In this document: piece by piece, positions 45,169 to 56,295 of the stretch
Position numbering within the stretch: position 1 is the first letter of the stretch
Layout of the letters: every line of letters begins with the position of its first letter
Source: Tragulus kanchil
Taxonomy: Eukaryota > Chordata > Mammalia > Artiodactyla > Tragulidae
Direction: 5' to 3'
Assembly (NCBI GenBank): GCA_022376925.1
Contig: JAIOJX010000028.1
Span: 70,397,001-70,461,000 of the forward strand
DNA: 64,000 bases
Position numbers and translations under genes: made by a program
The notes under the pieces: model-generated
Told to the model about the DNA's origin: nothing
The model's input: the letters and a program-made list of their open reading frames with translations, nothing else
Database searches by the model: none

Positions 45169-47323
45169 GTAGATAAGACTTCTAAATATGTGGTCATAAT
45201 CTCTTTTACTACAACTATAAAAACAAAGATTTAAGCACATTTCAGACCTTGACCATAACTGAAAAAAAGAAGGAAAGTGTTCAAAGTCCATGGAAGACAA
45301 GTGAAAAGTGGGAGAAAGGAATAAACTAGAAACACAGGAAGCCTCTTAGATGCTGTGTAAGTGATGGGGAGGAGGTGCAGTGGTTTGAGATAAGTGGGTG
45401 TATGGGTGAGTTTATATTGTGAATTTCTGTGAGAGAGGAAAAATATCACCACAATTATTAAATATAAGACTAGAAAATCTAAGACTAAAGCCCAGTAGTC
45501 TCTTCTACTTATTAAAACTCTGAAGCAGATGAAAATACTTGTCTTAAAACTATTCAATACTTAGTTTCTTTATAGATCAAAGATCTGAAGATATTAAAAT
45601 GAAAGCATTATGTATTACTATTCATTTGTAACATGCCAAACTTCCTTTCCTTTTTTAAACTGGTAGATAATTGAACAATTTGATGGGGAAGGCATGACTT
45701 TGAGGTGACTCATTGGTAAGTCTTAATGACCTTGTTCAGGAGTCCAGAGTGAACCTATCAATATTACTAAGTGGCCTTGTGATGGACTTAGATCCACACC
45801 TATGTTCTTTGTGGTCTCTGTGGCACACCTTCCTGTGTAATGGCAGACTTTGGAGGTGATTATGCAGCTGAAGCATAGAAGACTGTGTCAAGCAGGATAC
45901 CATATTAGCTTTCTTTTGAGTAAAGTAGGAAGGTGTGGAAGTGAAGATGAACATTACTAGGTATATTTTTAATCAACTTTTTACCATTCATTATTTGGAT
46001 ACATTTTTCAGTGGCAGTTCTTACTCAGTGGTATTCTAAATAGTGGCCTTCTAAATAGCAAACTAACTTCATTCCCTCCCTCCTCTTTTTCTGCATGTAA
46101 AGTGGTAATTAAGGAAAGTAGTTTCTGGTTATAATAGCTTGTTTACCATCAGAACTAAAAAACAGTGATGTTTTCTAAAAGGAGAGAGACAGAAGTTTGA
46201 ACCTGCTTTCTGTAAAATAGATAATTTTCTAGTAGAGTAGAAAGGGAGAGAGAGAAGTAGATAAGACTTCTAAATATGTGGTCATTTTTTACAACTATAA
46301 AAACAAAGATTTAAGCACATTTCAGACCTTGACCATAACTGAAAAAGAAGGAAAGTGTTCAAAGTCCATGGAAGACAAGTGAAAAGTGGGAGAAAGGAAT
46401 AAACTAGAAACACAGGAAGCCTCTTAGATGCTGTGTAAGTGATGGGGAGGAGGTGCAGTGGTTTGAGATAAGTGGGTGTATGGGTGAGTTTATATTGTGA
46501 ATTTCTGTGAGAGAGGAAAAATATCACCACAATTATTAAATATAAGACTAGAAAATCTAAGACTAAAGCCCAGTAGTCTCTTCTACTTATTAAAACTCTG
46601 AAGCAGATGAAAATACTTGTCTTAAAACTATTCAATACTTAGTTTCTTTATAGATCAAAGATCTGAAGATATTAAAATGAAAGCATTATGTATTACTATT
46701 CATTTGTAACATGCCAAACTTCCTTTCCTTTTTTAAACTGGTAGATAATTGAACAATTTGATGGGGAAGGCATGACTTTGAGGTGACTCATTGGTAAGTC
46801 TTAATGACCTTGTTCAGGAGTCCAGAGTGAACCTATCAATATTACTAAGTGGCCTTGTGATGGACTTAGATCCACACCTATGTTCTTTGTGGTCTCTGTG
46901 GCACACCTTCCTGTGTAATGGCAGACTTTGGAGGTGATTATGCAGCTGAAGCATAGAAGACTGTGTCAAGCAGGATACCATATTAGCTTTCTTTTGAGTA
47001 AAGTAGGAAGGTGTGGAAGTGAAGATGAACATTACTAGGTATATTTTTAATCAACTTTTTACCATTCATTATTTGGATACATTTTTCAGTGGCAGTTCTT
47101 ACTCAGTGGTATTCTAAATAGTGGCCTTCTAAATAGCAAACTAACTTCATTCCCTCCCTCCTCTTTTTCTGCATGTAAAGTGGTAATTAAGGAAAGTAGT
47201 TTCTGGTTATAATAGCTTGTTTACCATCAGAACTAAAAAACAGTGATGTTTTCTAAAAGGGAGAGAGACAGAAGTTTGAACCTGCTTTCTGTAAAATAGA
47301 TAATTTTCTAGTAGAGTAGAAAG
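45169..47323 (+). repeat. Tandem duplication K (1078-1088-bp offset)
   Basis: Bases 45169-46244 recur as 46257-47323. About 12 bp of GA-rich filler ('ggagagagagaa') lies between them. Within the first 40 bp of copy 2, 'aatctcttttacta' is collapsed to 'tttttta', and a run of seven A near 45260 is reduced to five. The offset therefore drops from 1088 to 1078. The unit is unique DNA. Confidence 0.96.
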
Positions 47324-48975
47324 CTGAAGGTTGTGAGTTTCTAGATGTTCTAGATTGATTTTATTTTCTGATCTTGTTAAAACTGTTTTTCGTCTCTGTG
47401 GTCATATTACCTTATCTTTCAAGAAGGATTTTCATATTCTCACATGAGGTAGACAGAAATCATCATGAAAAACACCTATCTTAAAATCAAACAAGTGGTA
47501 AGAGAAATAAGAAAGCTGTGACAAAACAAAATGCTGTAAGTACAGTAAATGAACAAGTATTGATCTCACTTTCTAGATAAAAGTACTTTGTTATTAATAT
47601 TTTTAAGATGGGATACATCTCCTTGGAAAATGTTATTATTCAGAGGGACATAGCAGTAAACCTAATAACCCTATGTTTACTTAAACCAATCTGTGTTTTG
47701 TTTTTAGAAATTAAATATTGATTCTGACTCTATGTGAGGGTAGAAACACATAGTATCTGGAGGTTAAAACTGATTTTTGCCATTCAAACACAAGATTGGC
47801 AAAATATTAGTTAATGTGGTAACCTGAATGCCAGTTTAAAGTAGAATATAAACAGGATGGCATCAAATAGATTATGCCTGTATATAGACAGATATTAATA
47901 TACAGATAGATACAGATATGTGTACGTTTATGTATCGGTGCCCGTAATTCAAAATATTCTCTGGTTGTTTCATATCTGCTCATTATGATGGAAGTGTTCC
48001 TTTTTTTTTTAACCTGTGTTTTGGGAGGTGGTAAAGTGTGTTACAGTCAGTGGAATGTGGAACGAACTAACTGAAGTCTCTACTAGTAAATTTTGCCTTT
48101 CTGGGTCTTATTTCTAAAATAAAGGCTCTTGCCCTTCTTTGTTTGAAGTCTATTGGAGAAAATTCTAAACCTCTGTTTACTGTTCTTTGGGCTTTTGAAA
48201 ATATTGATAAATCTTTGGACTCAACTCACATGCCATTAAATTGAGTTTTTATAGCAAAACTATCCTAAAAGAATGACTCCTTTCTTAGTGGGTTGATTGA
48301 TCTCTTCCTTGTTTAATTTTTCAAAATGATATATAAATAAAATCTCATCATTTTTTATTATGCAGTTGGAATGAAAATGATTTTATATACTGTAAACTAA
48401 TGTGCTAATTATTTTTAAATTAATATATCATAGATGTACTGAAAGAGATAGAAAGACTTTATAAATTATTCAAAGGAAAGAAATTACCATTGAACTTCTT
48501 AATCTTGGGGACTCATTACTCTCACATTTAATCCAAAGTTATCAACGTTGTCTTTTATCATTTGATATCTTCTTTTAACTATAAGAAAATTTCCTTATAA
48601 CTTCCAAAAGAATGAATAAAGGGGAGCACTAATAAATTGTGAGATATTTTTGGAGAAAGACAGACTATGATAGACATAATTTTACCTATTACTGTGTATT
48701 ATGTTGGTTATTAAATGAAATAAATATTTTTAAAACTTTATTTTGGAACCATCATCCTACTACTTCAATGTAGTTTTTTTTATCCAGTTTCTCATTTGTT
48801 ATGATATAGAATTTTCATGTGTACCCCCTAACAAAATCACTGGTGTATTTGAAAGACACAAATCTTTCCATATTTAAAATCTTGCCATTAAATTAAAAAT
48901 AAAAAAGTGTTCACTTTCACTGAAGTTAACATAGACATAGTGTTTTTTTTTCTTCCATAAGTTTATAATATTTTT
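47324..48975. other. Unique AT-rich DNA, no gene recognised
   Basis: No exon or repeat family is recognised. A TA/GA-rich low-complexity stretch lies at about 47878-47935. Confidence 0.5.
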
Positions 48976-49799
48976 GCACTCTGGCAGGGACTAGATAACT
49001 TTTATTTAAAGCCAGCAGGAGGAGCTCTCCCCTTGCTGTGTCCAATGCAATTAGTATGCCTAAAAACCTGAACTTGTGGGGGTTTTGTGTATGAAGCAAA
49101 TGATAAAATTTAAACATGTCTCACATGTACTGGTGTTACAAAGAAAAATAAATCCTTAGTGTTCTTTTGATATCAAGACATCCTTCATCTTTCAGGAGTG
49201 CAGATTTGAAATTTTGCTGTTCTTATGAATTTTTAGAAGGTATGATTGCAGTTTTAATGAGGGAAATAAAACAATTGTGTAAATTGGTTTCATGAAGCTA
49301 CTAATAAACAAAAAAAGGTGCTTCCTAAGGATCTGCACTGTTGTAGGTATATACATATTTTATTTTTTATTTGTTTGAAAATAAGTTTATTTCACAGTTT
49401 GCAAATTATAAATATTATGAATTGAGCAGTGCAGATATATTTTAGAAAAAGAATTATCTGATTCAGTTAATTAATTTGACAATCTATGAAAGAGAAATAT
49501 TTGTTGGTAGACTTCAATATTAGGGGGTTTTTAACCCTGTAGTATAATAAACTCCTTGATTTAAGTGGCCTGATTCGTAGGTAGTACCAGCAAAGTTTTT
49601 GTGGAGCCCATTGATGAGAAGACTAGCAATAAACTTATCTAGATTTGGAATCATCAGAGTAAATGGTTTTTCTTCTCTACATCTACAAAAATAAAATGAG
49701 AAAACAAATAATAAAGTTTGATATTCAGACTTAAAAGGAAGGAAGAAAACACTTTTTTAAAGTTTCAAGATTTTAAACATCTTTTAAAGGGATATTCTA

Positions 49800-49895
49800 C
49801 CATCAGTCTCCTTGGCTGGAATCACTTTATGATTGTAGGAAAAAGTATGTAAGCTCTATGAGCCTCAGTTTTCTCATTTGTACTTTGGCATTAAA
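49800..49895 (+). mobile_element. MIR: MIR core fragment
   Basis: The motif 'gagcctcagttttctcattt' and a preceding 'ggctggaatcactttatga' resemble the middle of MIR. It is short and diverged. The copy is at about 50937-51032. Confidence 0.55.
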
Positions 49896-49972
49896 AAAAA
49901 AAAAAGAATTTATAGGACAATGTAAAGATTCCTTGAGGAAGGAAATATATAGACTGTCCTACCTATATGTGT

Positions 49973-50100
49973 GCACGCGTGCTAAGTTGCTTCAGTCATA
50001 TCCGACTCTTTGCAGCCCTATGGACTGTCGCCCACTAGGCTCCTCTCTCTGTCCATGGGATTCTCCAGGCAAGAAAACTAGAGTGGGTTGCCGTGCTGTC
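49973..50100 (-). mobile_element. Bov-tA: Bov-tA SINE (antisense), cut by a block junction
   Basis: The 3' part of an antisense Bov-tA ('gctaagttgcttcagtcata', 'tgtccatgggattctccagg') stops at 'gccgtgctgtcc', where duplicated block L ends. The complete version is at 51110-51319. Confidence 0.9.
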
Positions 50101-51109
50101 CAGTTCAGGTTTAAGGCACTCTGGCAGGGACTAGATAACTTTTATTTAAAGCCAGCAGGAGGAGCTCTCCCTTGCTGTGTCCAATGCAATTAGTATGCCT
50201 AAAACCTGAACTTGTGGGGGTTTTGTGTATGAAGCAAATGATAAAATTTAAACATGTCTCACATGTACTGGTGTTACAAAGAAAAATAAATCCTTAGTGT
50301 TCTTTTGATATCAAGACATCCTTCATCTTTCAGGAGTGCAGATTTGAAATTTTGCTGTTCTTATGAATTTTTAGAAGGTATGATTGCAGTTTTAATGAGG
50401 GAAATAAAACAATTGTGTAAATTGGTTTCATGAAGCTACTAATAAACAAAAAAAGGTGCTTCCTAAGGATCTGCACTGTTGTAGGTATATACATATTTTA
50501 TTTTTTATTTGTTTGAAAATAAGTTTATTTCACAGTTTGCAAATTATAAATATTATGAATTGAGCAGTGCAGATATATTTTAGAAAAAGAATTATCTGAT
50601 TCAGTTAATTAATTTGACAATCTATGAAAGAGAAATATTTGTTGGTAGACTTCAATATTAGGGGTTTTGAACCCTGTAGTATAATAAACTCCTTGATTTA
50701 AGTGGCCTGATTCGTAGGTAGTACCAGCAAAGTTTTTGTGGAGCCCATTGATGAGAAGACTAGCAATAAACTTATCTAGATTTGGAATCATCAGAGTAAA
50801 TGGTTTTTCTTCTCTACATCTACAAAAATAAAATGAGAAAACAAATAATAAAGTTTGATATTCAGACTTAAAAGGAAGTAAGAAAACACTTTTTTAAAGT
50901 TTCAAGATTTTAAACATCTTTTAAAGGGATATTCTACCATCAGTCTCCTTGGCTGGAATCACTTTATGATTGTAGGAAAAAGTATGTAAGCTCTATGAGC
51001 CTCAGTTTTCTCATTTGTACTTTGGCATTAAAAAAAAAAAAAGAATTTATAGGACAATGTAAAGATTCCTTGAGGAAGGAAATATATAGACTGTCCTACC
51101 TATATGTGT

Positions 51110-51319
51110 GCACGCGTGCTAAGTTGCTTCAGTCATATCCGACTCTTTGCAGCCCTATGGACTGTCGCCCACTAGGCTCCTCTCTCTGTCCATGGGATTC
51201 TCCAGGCAAGAAAACTAGAGTGGGTTGCCGTGCTGTCCTCCAGGGGATCTTCCCATGTCTCTTATGTCTCCTACATTGGGAGGTGGATTCTTTACTACTA
51301 GCACCACCTGGGAAGCCCA
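51110..51319 (-). mobile_element. Bov-tA: Bov-tA SINE (antisense), complete
   Basis: Complete antisense Bov-tA: 'gctaagttgcttcagtcata', 'ggcaagaaaactagagtggg', 'caggggatcttcccatgtct', 'tagcaccacctgggaagccc'. Confidence 0.92.
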
Positions 51320-51479
51320 GCTAACTGAACTGTATCATTACTTAATCAGCCTGCTAGGGATATAATGATGTATTACAAAAATATAAATGTGCTAAATGAG
51401 TAACATTTAAGTTTTGAGTGCCCTAGAGTAGATTCTGGCATTACACACTTCTGAATTCTTTTCAATAGTATATCATCGT

Positions 51480-51670
51480 TATTTATTCACTAAGTTGTGT
51501 CTGACTCTTTTGTGATCCCATGGACTGTAGCCTCCTAGGGTCCATGAGATATCCCAGGCAAGAATATGGGAGTGGGTTGCCATTTCCTTCTCCAGAGGAT
51601 CTTCCCAGCCCAAGGAGCGAACTTGTGTCTCCTGCATTGGAAATTGGGTTTTTATAACTGAGCCACCACA
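51480..51670 (-). mobile_element. Bov-tA: Bov-tA SINE (antisense)
   Basis: The order is 'cactaagttgtgtctgactc', 'ccatggactgtagcctccta', 'gggagtgggttgccatttcc', 'aggatcttcccagcccaagg', 'actgagccacca'. It is a separate insertion 160 bp from the previous one. Confidence 0.9.
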
Positions 51671-52088
51671 TATATACCAAAAATAAAATAATATGTATTT
51701 GATATAGAAAACTTAGAGTTTTGAATATTTATTATATCTTCAACTTTCTTCTCTGACATGTGAGATGATTATTTTTATAGTGAATGAACCCAAATGTCAT
51801 CAAATATCATTTTGTGAATTTGCATGTATGTGTTCTTACGTCAGTATGTATATGTGTATGTCTGTGTCTATGCATTCGTACTTTATTTTACTTGTAGGAT
51901 TGTTATAATTATATGTTAATATGGAGTAAATGAAGCAATAAACAAAGCCTTTCTAAAAGCTCTAGCCCTTTATGTGTTCTTTTATCTCTTTATATGATCT
52001 TAGCAGCATTAGAAGTCATTAGCTAAATATATTAATTTATTAAGGGTAGAAAATGGTATAGCCTAATTTGGTCATTCCTTCTTCATTT

Positions 52089-52423
52089 GTTTATTTATTT
52101 GTTTTTTAAAAAAATTTATTTATTTATTTTGGGGGGGATGGGGTGGGGACAGAGCGGGGCTGACGGGCCACTTTCATTGGTCTTTCATTTATCTATTTTC
52201 ATCCATCTTTGTTCTTTGGCCCTCATGGGCCTCCCATCGCAGTGGCCTCTGTTGTTGCAGAGCACTGGCTCTGGGCGTATGCTCCCCAGAGTTCCAGCTC
52301 GGTAATTGGACACATCAGTCCAGCCGCTCCGCGGCACGTGGGATCTTCCTAGGCCAGGGCTCGAACCAGTGCCCCTTGCACTGCAAGGCGGTGTCCTTAC
52401 CCACTGGACCACCAGGGAAGCCC
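52089..52423 (-). mobile_element. Long-bodied CHR-type SINE (antisense), young, 13-bp TSD
   Basis: A full-length antisense copy: (TTTA)n tail, then G-rich 'gggggggatggggtggggac', 'catccatctttgttctttgg', 'gcctcccatcgcagtggcct', 'ggtaattggacacatcagtc', 'ccgctccgcggcacgtggga', ending 'ggaccaccagggaagccc'. TCCTTCTTCATTT is repeated at 52076-52088 and 52424-52436. Many CpGs remain, which suggests a young insertion. Confidence 0.94.
52131..52159 (+). other. G-quadruplex-capable tract in SINE
   Basis: Four runs of at least four G on the plus strand are separated by 'at', 't' and 'acagagc'. It is the complement of a C-rich stretch near the 3' end of the SINE. The same tract recurs at 53231-53259 by block M. 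A related one, with runs of 5, 4, 3 and 3 G, lies at 4581-4599. Confidence 0.75.
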
Positions 52424-53189
52424 TCCTTCTTCATTTATTAACTGATATATTTCAGTAAGAAGAATGTTCCTTCATTAACTATTTCTTTTCTCAGAGATAG
52501 GTCATGTAGAAAAAACAAAATAAATATTTTATTATTTTCAGATTATTTACCAGTTTTTAAAATAATGGTTTCCTAGTATAGTGCAAAAGGTATTAGTAGG
52601 TATATTTTGTCATTATGAATGCTTGGATATAAGCATATTTGAAGTGTTTTAATCCCTTTTAGTCATTAACCTTGTGTATGTTCAGATTGTCAATTTTGGG
52701 CCAGTGGAAGCTTATGCAATTTGGTTCCTGAATCTTCATGCAACTAGTGAACACTGATGTATTGCCTGATCTCGTACAAGGAGTATAAAACAACATCAGT
52801 GAAATAATTTTACAAAATATAAAATAAGTGGAACCTAGATCTGGTACAAAAATAAAACATGTGAGATGATTATTTTTATAGTGAATGAACCCAAATGTCA
52901 TCAAATATCATTTTGTGAATTTGCATGTATGTGTTCTTACGTCAGTATGTATATGTGTATGTCTGTGTCTATGCATTCGTACTTTATTTTACTTGTAGGA
53001 TTGTTATAATTATATGTTAATATGGAGTAAATGAAGCAATAAACAAAGCCTTTCTAAAAGCTCTAGCCCTTTATGTGTTCTTTTATCTCTTTATATGATC
53101 TTAGCAGCATTAGAAGTCATTAGCTAAATATATTAATTTATTAAGGGTAGAAAATGGTATAGCCTAATTTGGTCATTCCTTCTTCATTT

Positions 53190-53523
53190 GTTTATTTATT
53201 TGTTTTTAAAAATATTTATTTATTTATTTTGGGGGGGATGGGGTGGGGACAGAGCGGGGCTGACGGGCCACTTTCATTGGTCTTTCATTTATCTATTTTC
53301 ATCCATCTTTGTTCTTTGGCCCTCATGGGCCTCCCATCGCAGTGGCCTCTGTTGTTGCAGAGCACTGGCTCTGGGCGTATGCTCCCCAGAGTTCCAGCTC
53401 GGTAATTGGACACATCAGTCCAGCCGCTCCGCGGCACGTGGGATCTTCCTAGGCCAGGGCTCGAACCAGTGCCCCTTGCACTGCAAGGCGGTGTCCTTAC
53501 CCACTGGACCACCAGGGAAGCCC
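53190..53523 (-). mobile_element. Second copy of the 52089 SINE
   Basis: This is the block M copy, with the same 13-bp duplication at 53177-53189 and 53524-53536. The T/A run at the tail differs. Confidence 0.94.
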
Positions 53524-54109
53524 TCCTTCTTCATTTATTAACTGATATATTTCAGTAAGAAGAATGTTCCTTCATTAACTATTTCTTTTCTCAGAGATAG
53601 GTCATGTAGAAAAAGCAAAATAAATATTTTATTATTTTCAGATTATTTACCAGTTTTTAAAATAATGGTTTCCTAGTATAGTGCAAAAGGTATTAGTAGG
53701 TATATTTTGTCATTATGAATGCTTGGATATAAGCATATTTGAAGTGTTTTAATCCCTTTTAGTCATTAACCTTGTGTATGTTCAGATTGTCAATTTTGGG
53801 CCAGTGGAAGCTTATGCAATTTGGTTCCTGAATCTTCATGCAACTAGTGAACACTGATGTATTGCCTGATCTCGTACAAGGAGTATAAAACAACATCAGT
53901 GAAATAATTTTACAAAATATAAAATAAGTGGAACCTAGATCTGGTCAAGCCACTTAATATATCTACCAGTTTAAAGAAACTACAGAGAGTGGGGAAACAT
54001 GTTCAATGATATCTCACAAAAAGGAAAACCTAGAATGTATGATAACACTATTTTTGTGGGTAGGTACATTTTCTAGTGAGTTTAATTTTATGTAGTGTAA
54101 AAGTTAAAT

Positions 54110-55085
54110 AGTTAAAAACGAGATGCTACTGCACATCTGTTAGAATGTCTTAAAAAAAAAAAAATTGGACATGCCAAGTTCTGGTGAGGATGTAGAAACA
54201 TTGGAAAATCACTCATTCTACTAATGGGAATGTAAAACTTCACAGCTATGTTGGAAACCAGTTTGGCAGTTTTTAAAAAATAGACCTTCTTTATGTAACA
54301 AAGTAATCACTGTTTACCATGGAGAAATGAAAGCATATTTTCATATAAAAATCTGTACCTAGGGGCTTCCCTGGTGGTCCAGTAGGTAAAGAGTCTGCCT
54401 TGCAGTGCAAGGGGCACCGGTTCTATCACTGGCCTGGGAAGATGCCGCATGCTGCAGAGTGGCTGGACTGGTGTGTCCAATTATGAGCCAGCACTCTGGA
54501 GCACACGTGCCCAGAGCTGGTGCTCTGCAACGAGAGAGGCCACTCTGGTGGGAGGCCCATACAGGCCAAAGAATAAAGATGAATGAAAATAAATAAATAA
54601 AATACCAATGAAAGAGACAAAGTTAAAAAAAAACAAATCTGTACCTGAAAGTTCATCAGCTAGGGAGTTATATGCAATTAATGCTTTTAGCAATAAAAAA
54701 GAACTGAGTATTCAGTTATATATATATCGATACACACAGCCACATAACTGAATCTCAAATGTATTATGCTGAGTGAAAGAAACCATGCTTAAAAACTTTA
54801 TACTGTATGATTTTATTTATTCAGCAGTATAGGAAAGGTAAAATCATTGGGACAGAAGTCAGATCAAATGGTTGCTGGGGATTAGGGTGGGAACGGGATT
54901 CACCATAAAGGATCACAGGGGAAATTTTGGTAGTGATGGGCATATTCTATAGCTTGATTATAGTGACCATTACATAGATGTCAGAATTTGTCAAAATTTC
55001 TAGAAATGTTTATTTAAATAGGCTGAATCTTATTATAAGTAATACATACTTTAATAAATCTAACTTAAAAAAAATAACAAGAAAA
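54110..55085 (+). mobile_element. L1: Old L1 3' end, sense, split by a SINE
   Basis: A decayed L1M-type 3' region: 'aagttctggtgaggatgtag', 'ctaatgggaatgtaaaactt', then after the SINE 'gagtgaaagaaaccatgctt', 'tactgtatgattttatttat', 'ggttgctggggattagggtg', 'agtgatgggcatattctata'. There is no usable frame. Confidence 0.8.
54361..54634 (+). mobile_element. Long-bodied CHR-type SINE, sense, 12-bp TSD
   Basis: The order is 'ggggcttccctggtggtcca', 'gccttgcagtgcaaggggca', 'ctggactggtgtgtccaatt', 'agcactctggagcacacgtg', 'ggaggcccatacaggccaaa', with a tail of AAATAAAT plus an A run. AAATCTGTACCT is repeated at 54349-54360 and 54635-54646. Confidence 0.93.
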
Positions 55086-55226
55086 AAGTGGGAATCTATA
55101 AAATTTATAAAAAATAAAGTGAACAAGCCCCCACTGTAATGGGTGGACTTACTTATTAGATCTTGATTTTCTGTTAAAGTTGGAGCCATAGAAATATTGA
55201 ACCCTGGATGACATTAATACATATTA

Positions 55227-55518
55227 TTATTATTTTTTGCAATATATATTTTAAAAATTTTGGCCTCTTTTATTGATATTTTATTTATTTATTTTCATCC
55301 ATCTTTATTCTTTGGCCTGCATGGGCCTCCCACCATAGTGGCCTTTCTTGTTGCAGAGCACCAGCTCTGGGCATATGCGCTCCAGAGCACTGGCTCCTAA
55401 CTGGACACACCAGTGCAGCTGCTCCACAGAATGTGGGATCTTCCCCGGCCAGGGATGGAACCAGTGCCCCTTGCACTGCAAGGAGGACTCTTTACCACTG
55501 GATCAGCAGGGAAGCCCT
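55227..55518 (-). mobile_element. Long-bodied CHR-type SINE (antisense), 15-bp TSD
   Basis: The order is a T-rich tail, 'catccatctttattctttgg', 'atgggcctcccaccatagtg', 'ctaactggacacaccagtgc', 'gaatgtgggatcttccccgg', ending 'ggatcagcagggaagccc'. CATTAATACATATTA is repeated at 55212-55226 and 55519-55533. Confidence 0.93.
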
Positions 55519-55533
55519 CATTAATACATATTA

Positions 55534-55871
55534 CTTATAGTTGTATTTAGAGGAATCTTTATCTTAGATCTACATACTAAATTTTTTTACAGATGAAACT
55601 GTATGATTACTAGGATTTGCTTCAAAGAAATCTTTTAGTTAGAGTAGGTATACGTGTATAGATGAAATTAGATTGGCTATAGGTTTGTAACAGTTGAAGC
55701 TGAGTCATTAGTACAACAAGGGCTCATTGTACTGTTTTCTAAACATTTCAAAGTATTTGAGAATCTTTCCTAATAAAAATTAAATACTTATAGCTAAGTT
55801 TTATAAATGTATGCTTAGTGAATATACTGGAAGTATATTCTGCAATGAGCATGTAGAATTTATCCCAGAAA
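55534..55871. other. Unique AT-rich DNA, no gene recognised
   Basis: No feature is recognised between the SINE and the L1 poly(T). Confidence 0.5.
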
Positions 55872-56295
55872 TTTTTTTTTTTTTTTTTTTACTTTTAGTG
55901 CTCTTTTTATTTATTTATTATTTTTAATTCTTTATTTTAAAGGTTTTACAGAGTTTTGTAGTTCACAGACATGTATGTTCACAGATCATTCATATACATA
56001 TCCATGGTCCCCACCCCCCCAGTTCCCCTCATCCCACCCCTCCAGTCCTTCGCCCCAAGCCATTGTAAGCACTCCTATTCCCTTAGCTCTATGACACTAG
56101 CTATCTTTTCCACACATAACACTATAGGTTTCCATGTTACTCCCTCCATGCTTCCCCATCCCTATTTCTTCCCCACAATGTCCCTATGTCTATGCTCTGT
56201 CTGTTTTTCCATGAGTTCCCTGCGTGTGTTATCAAGACCGTCCTACTAGATTCCATATATGTGTGTTAGAATACTGTATTTGTCTTTCTCTTTTT

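Larger units (their letters stand above)
48976..51238 (+). repeat. Tandem duplication L (1137-1140-bp offset)
   Basis: Bases 48976-50100 recur as 50116-51238. About 14 bp of filler ('agttcaggtttaag') follows copy 1, which stops inside a Bov-tA ('gccgtgctgtcc'). Copy 2 is missing one C ('ctcccttg' against 'ctccccttg') and one A ('cctaaaacc' against 'cctaaaaacc') in its first 100 bp. Confidence 0.97.
51756..53945 (+). repeat. Tandem duplication M (1101-bp offset)
   Basis: Bases 51756-52844 recur as 52857-53945, with about 12 bp of A-rich filler ('acaaaaataaa') at the join. The block holds a young SINE with both of its target duplications, so the SINE was present before the block was copied. 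Differences sit mainly in the T/A run beside the SINE tail. Confidence 0.97.
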
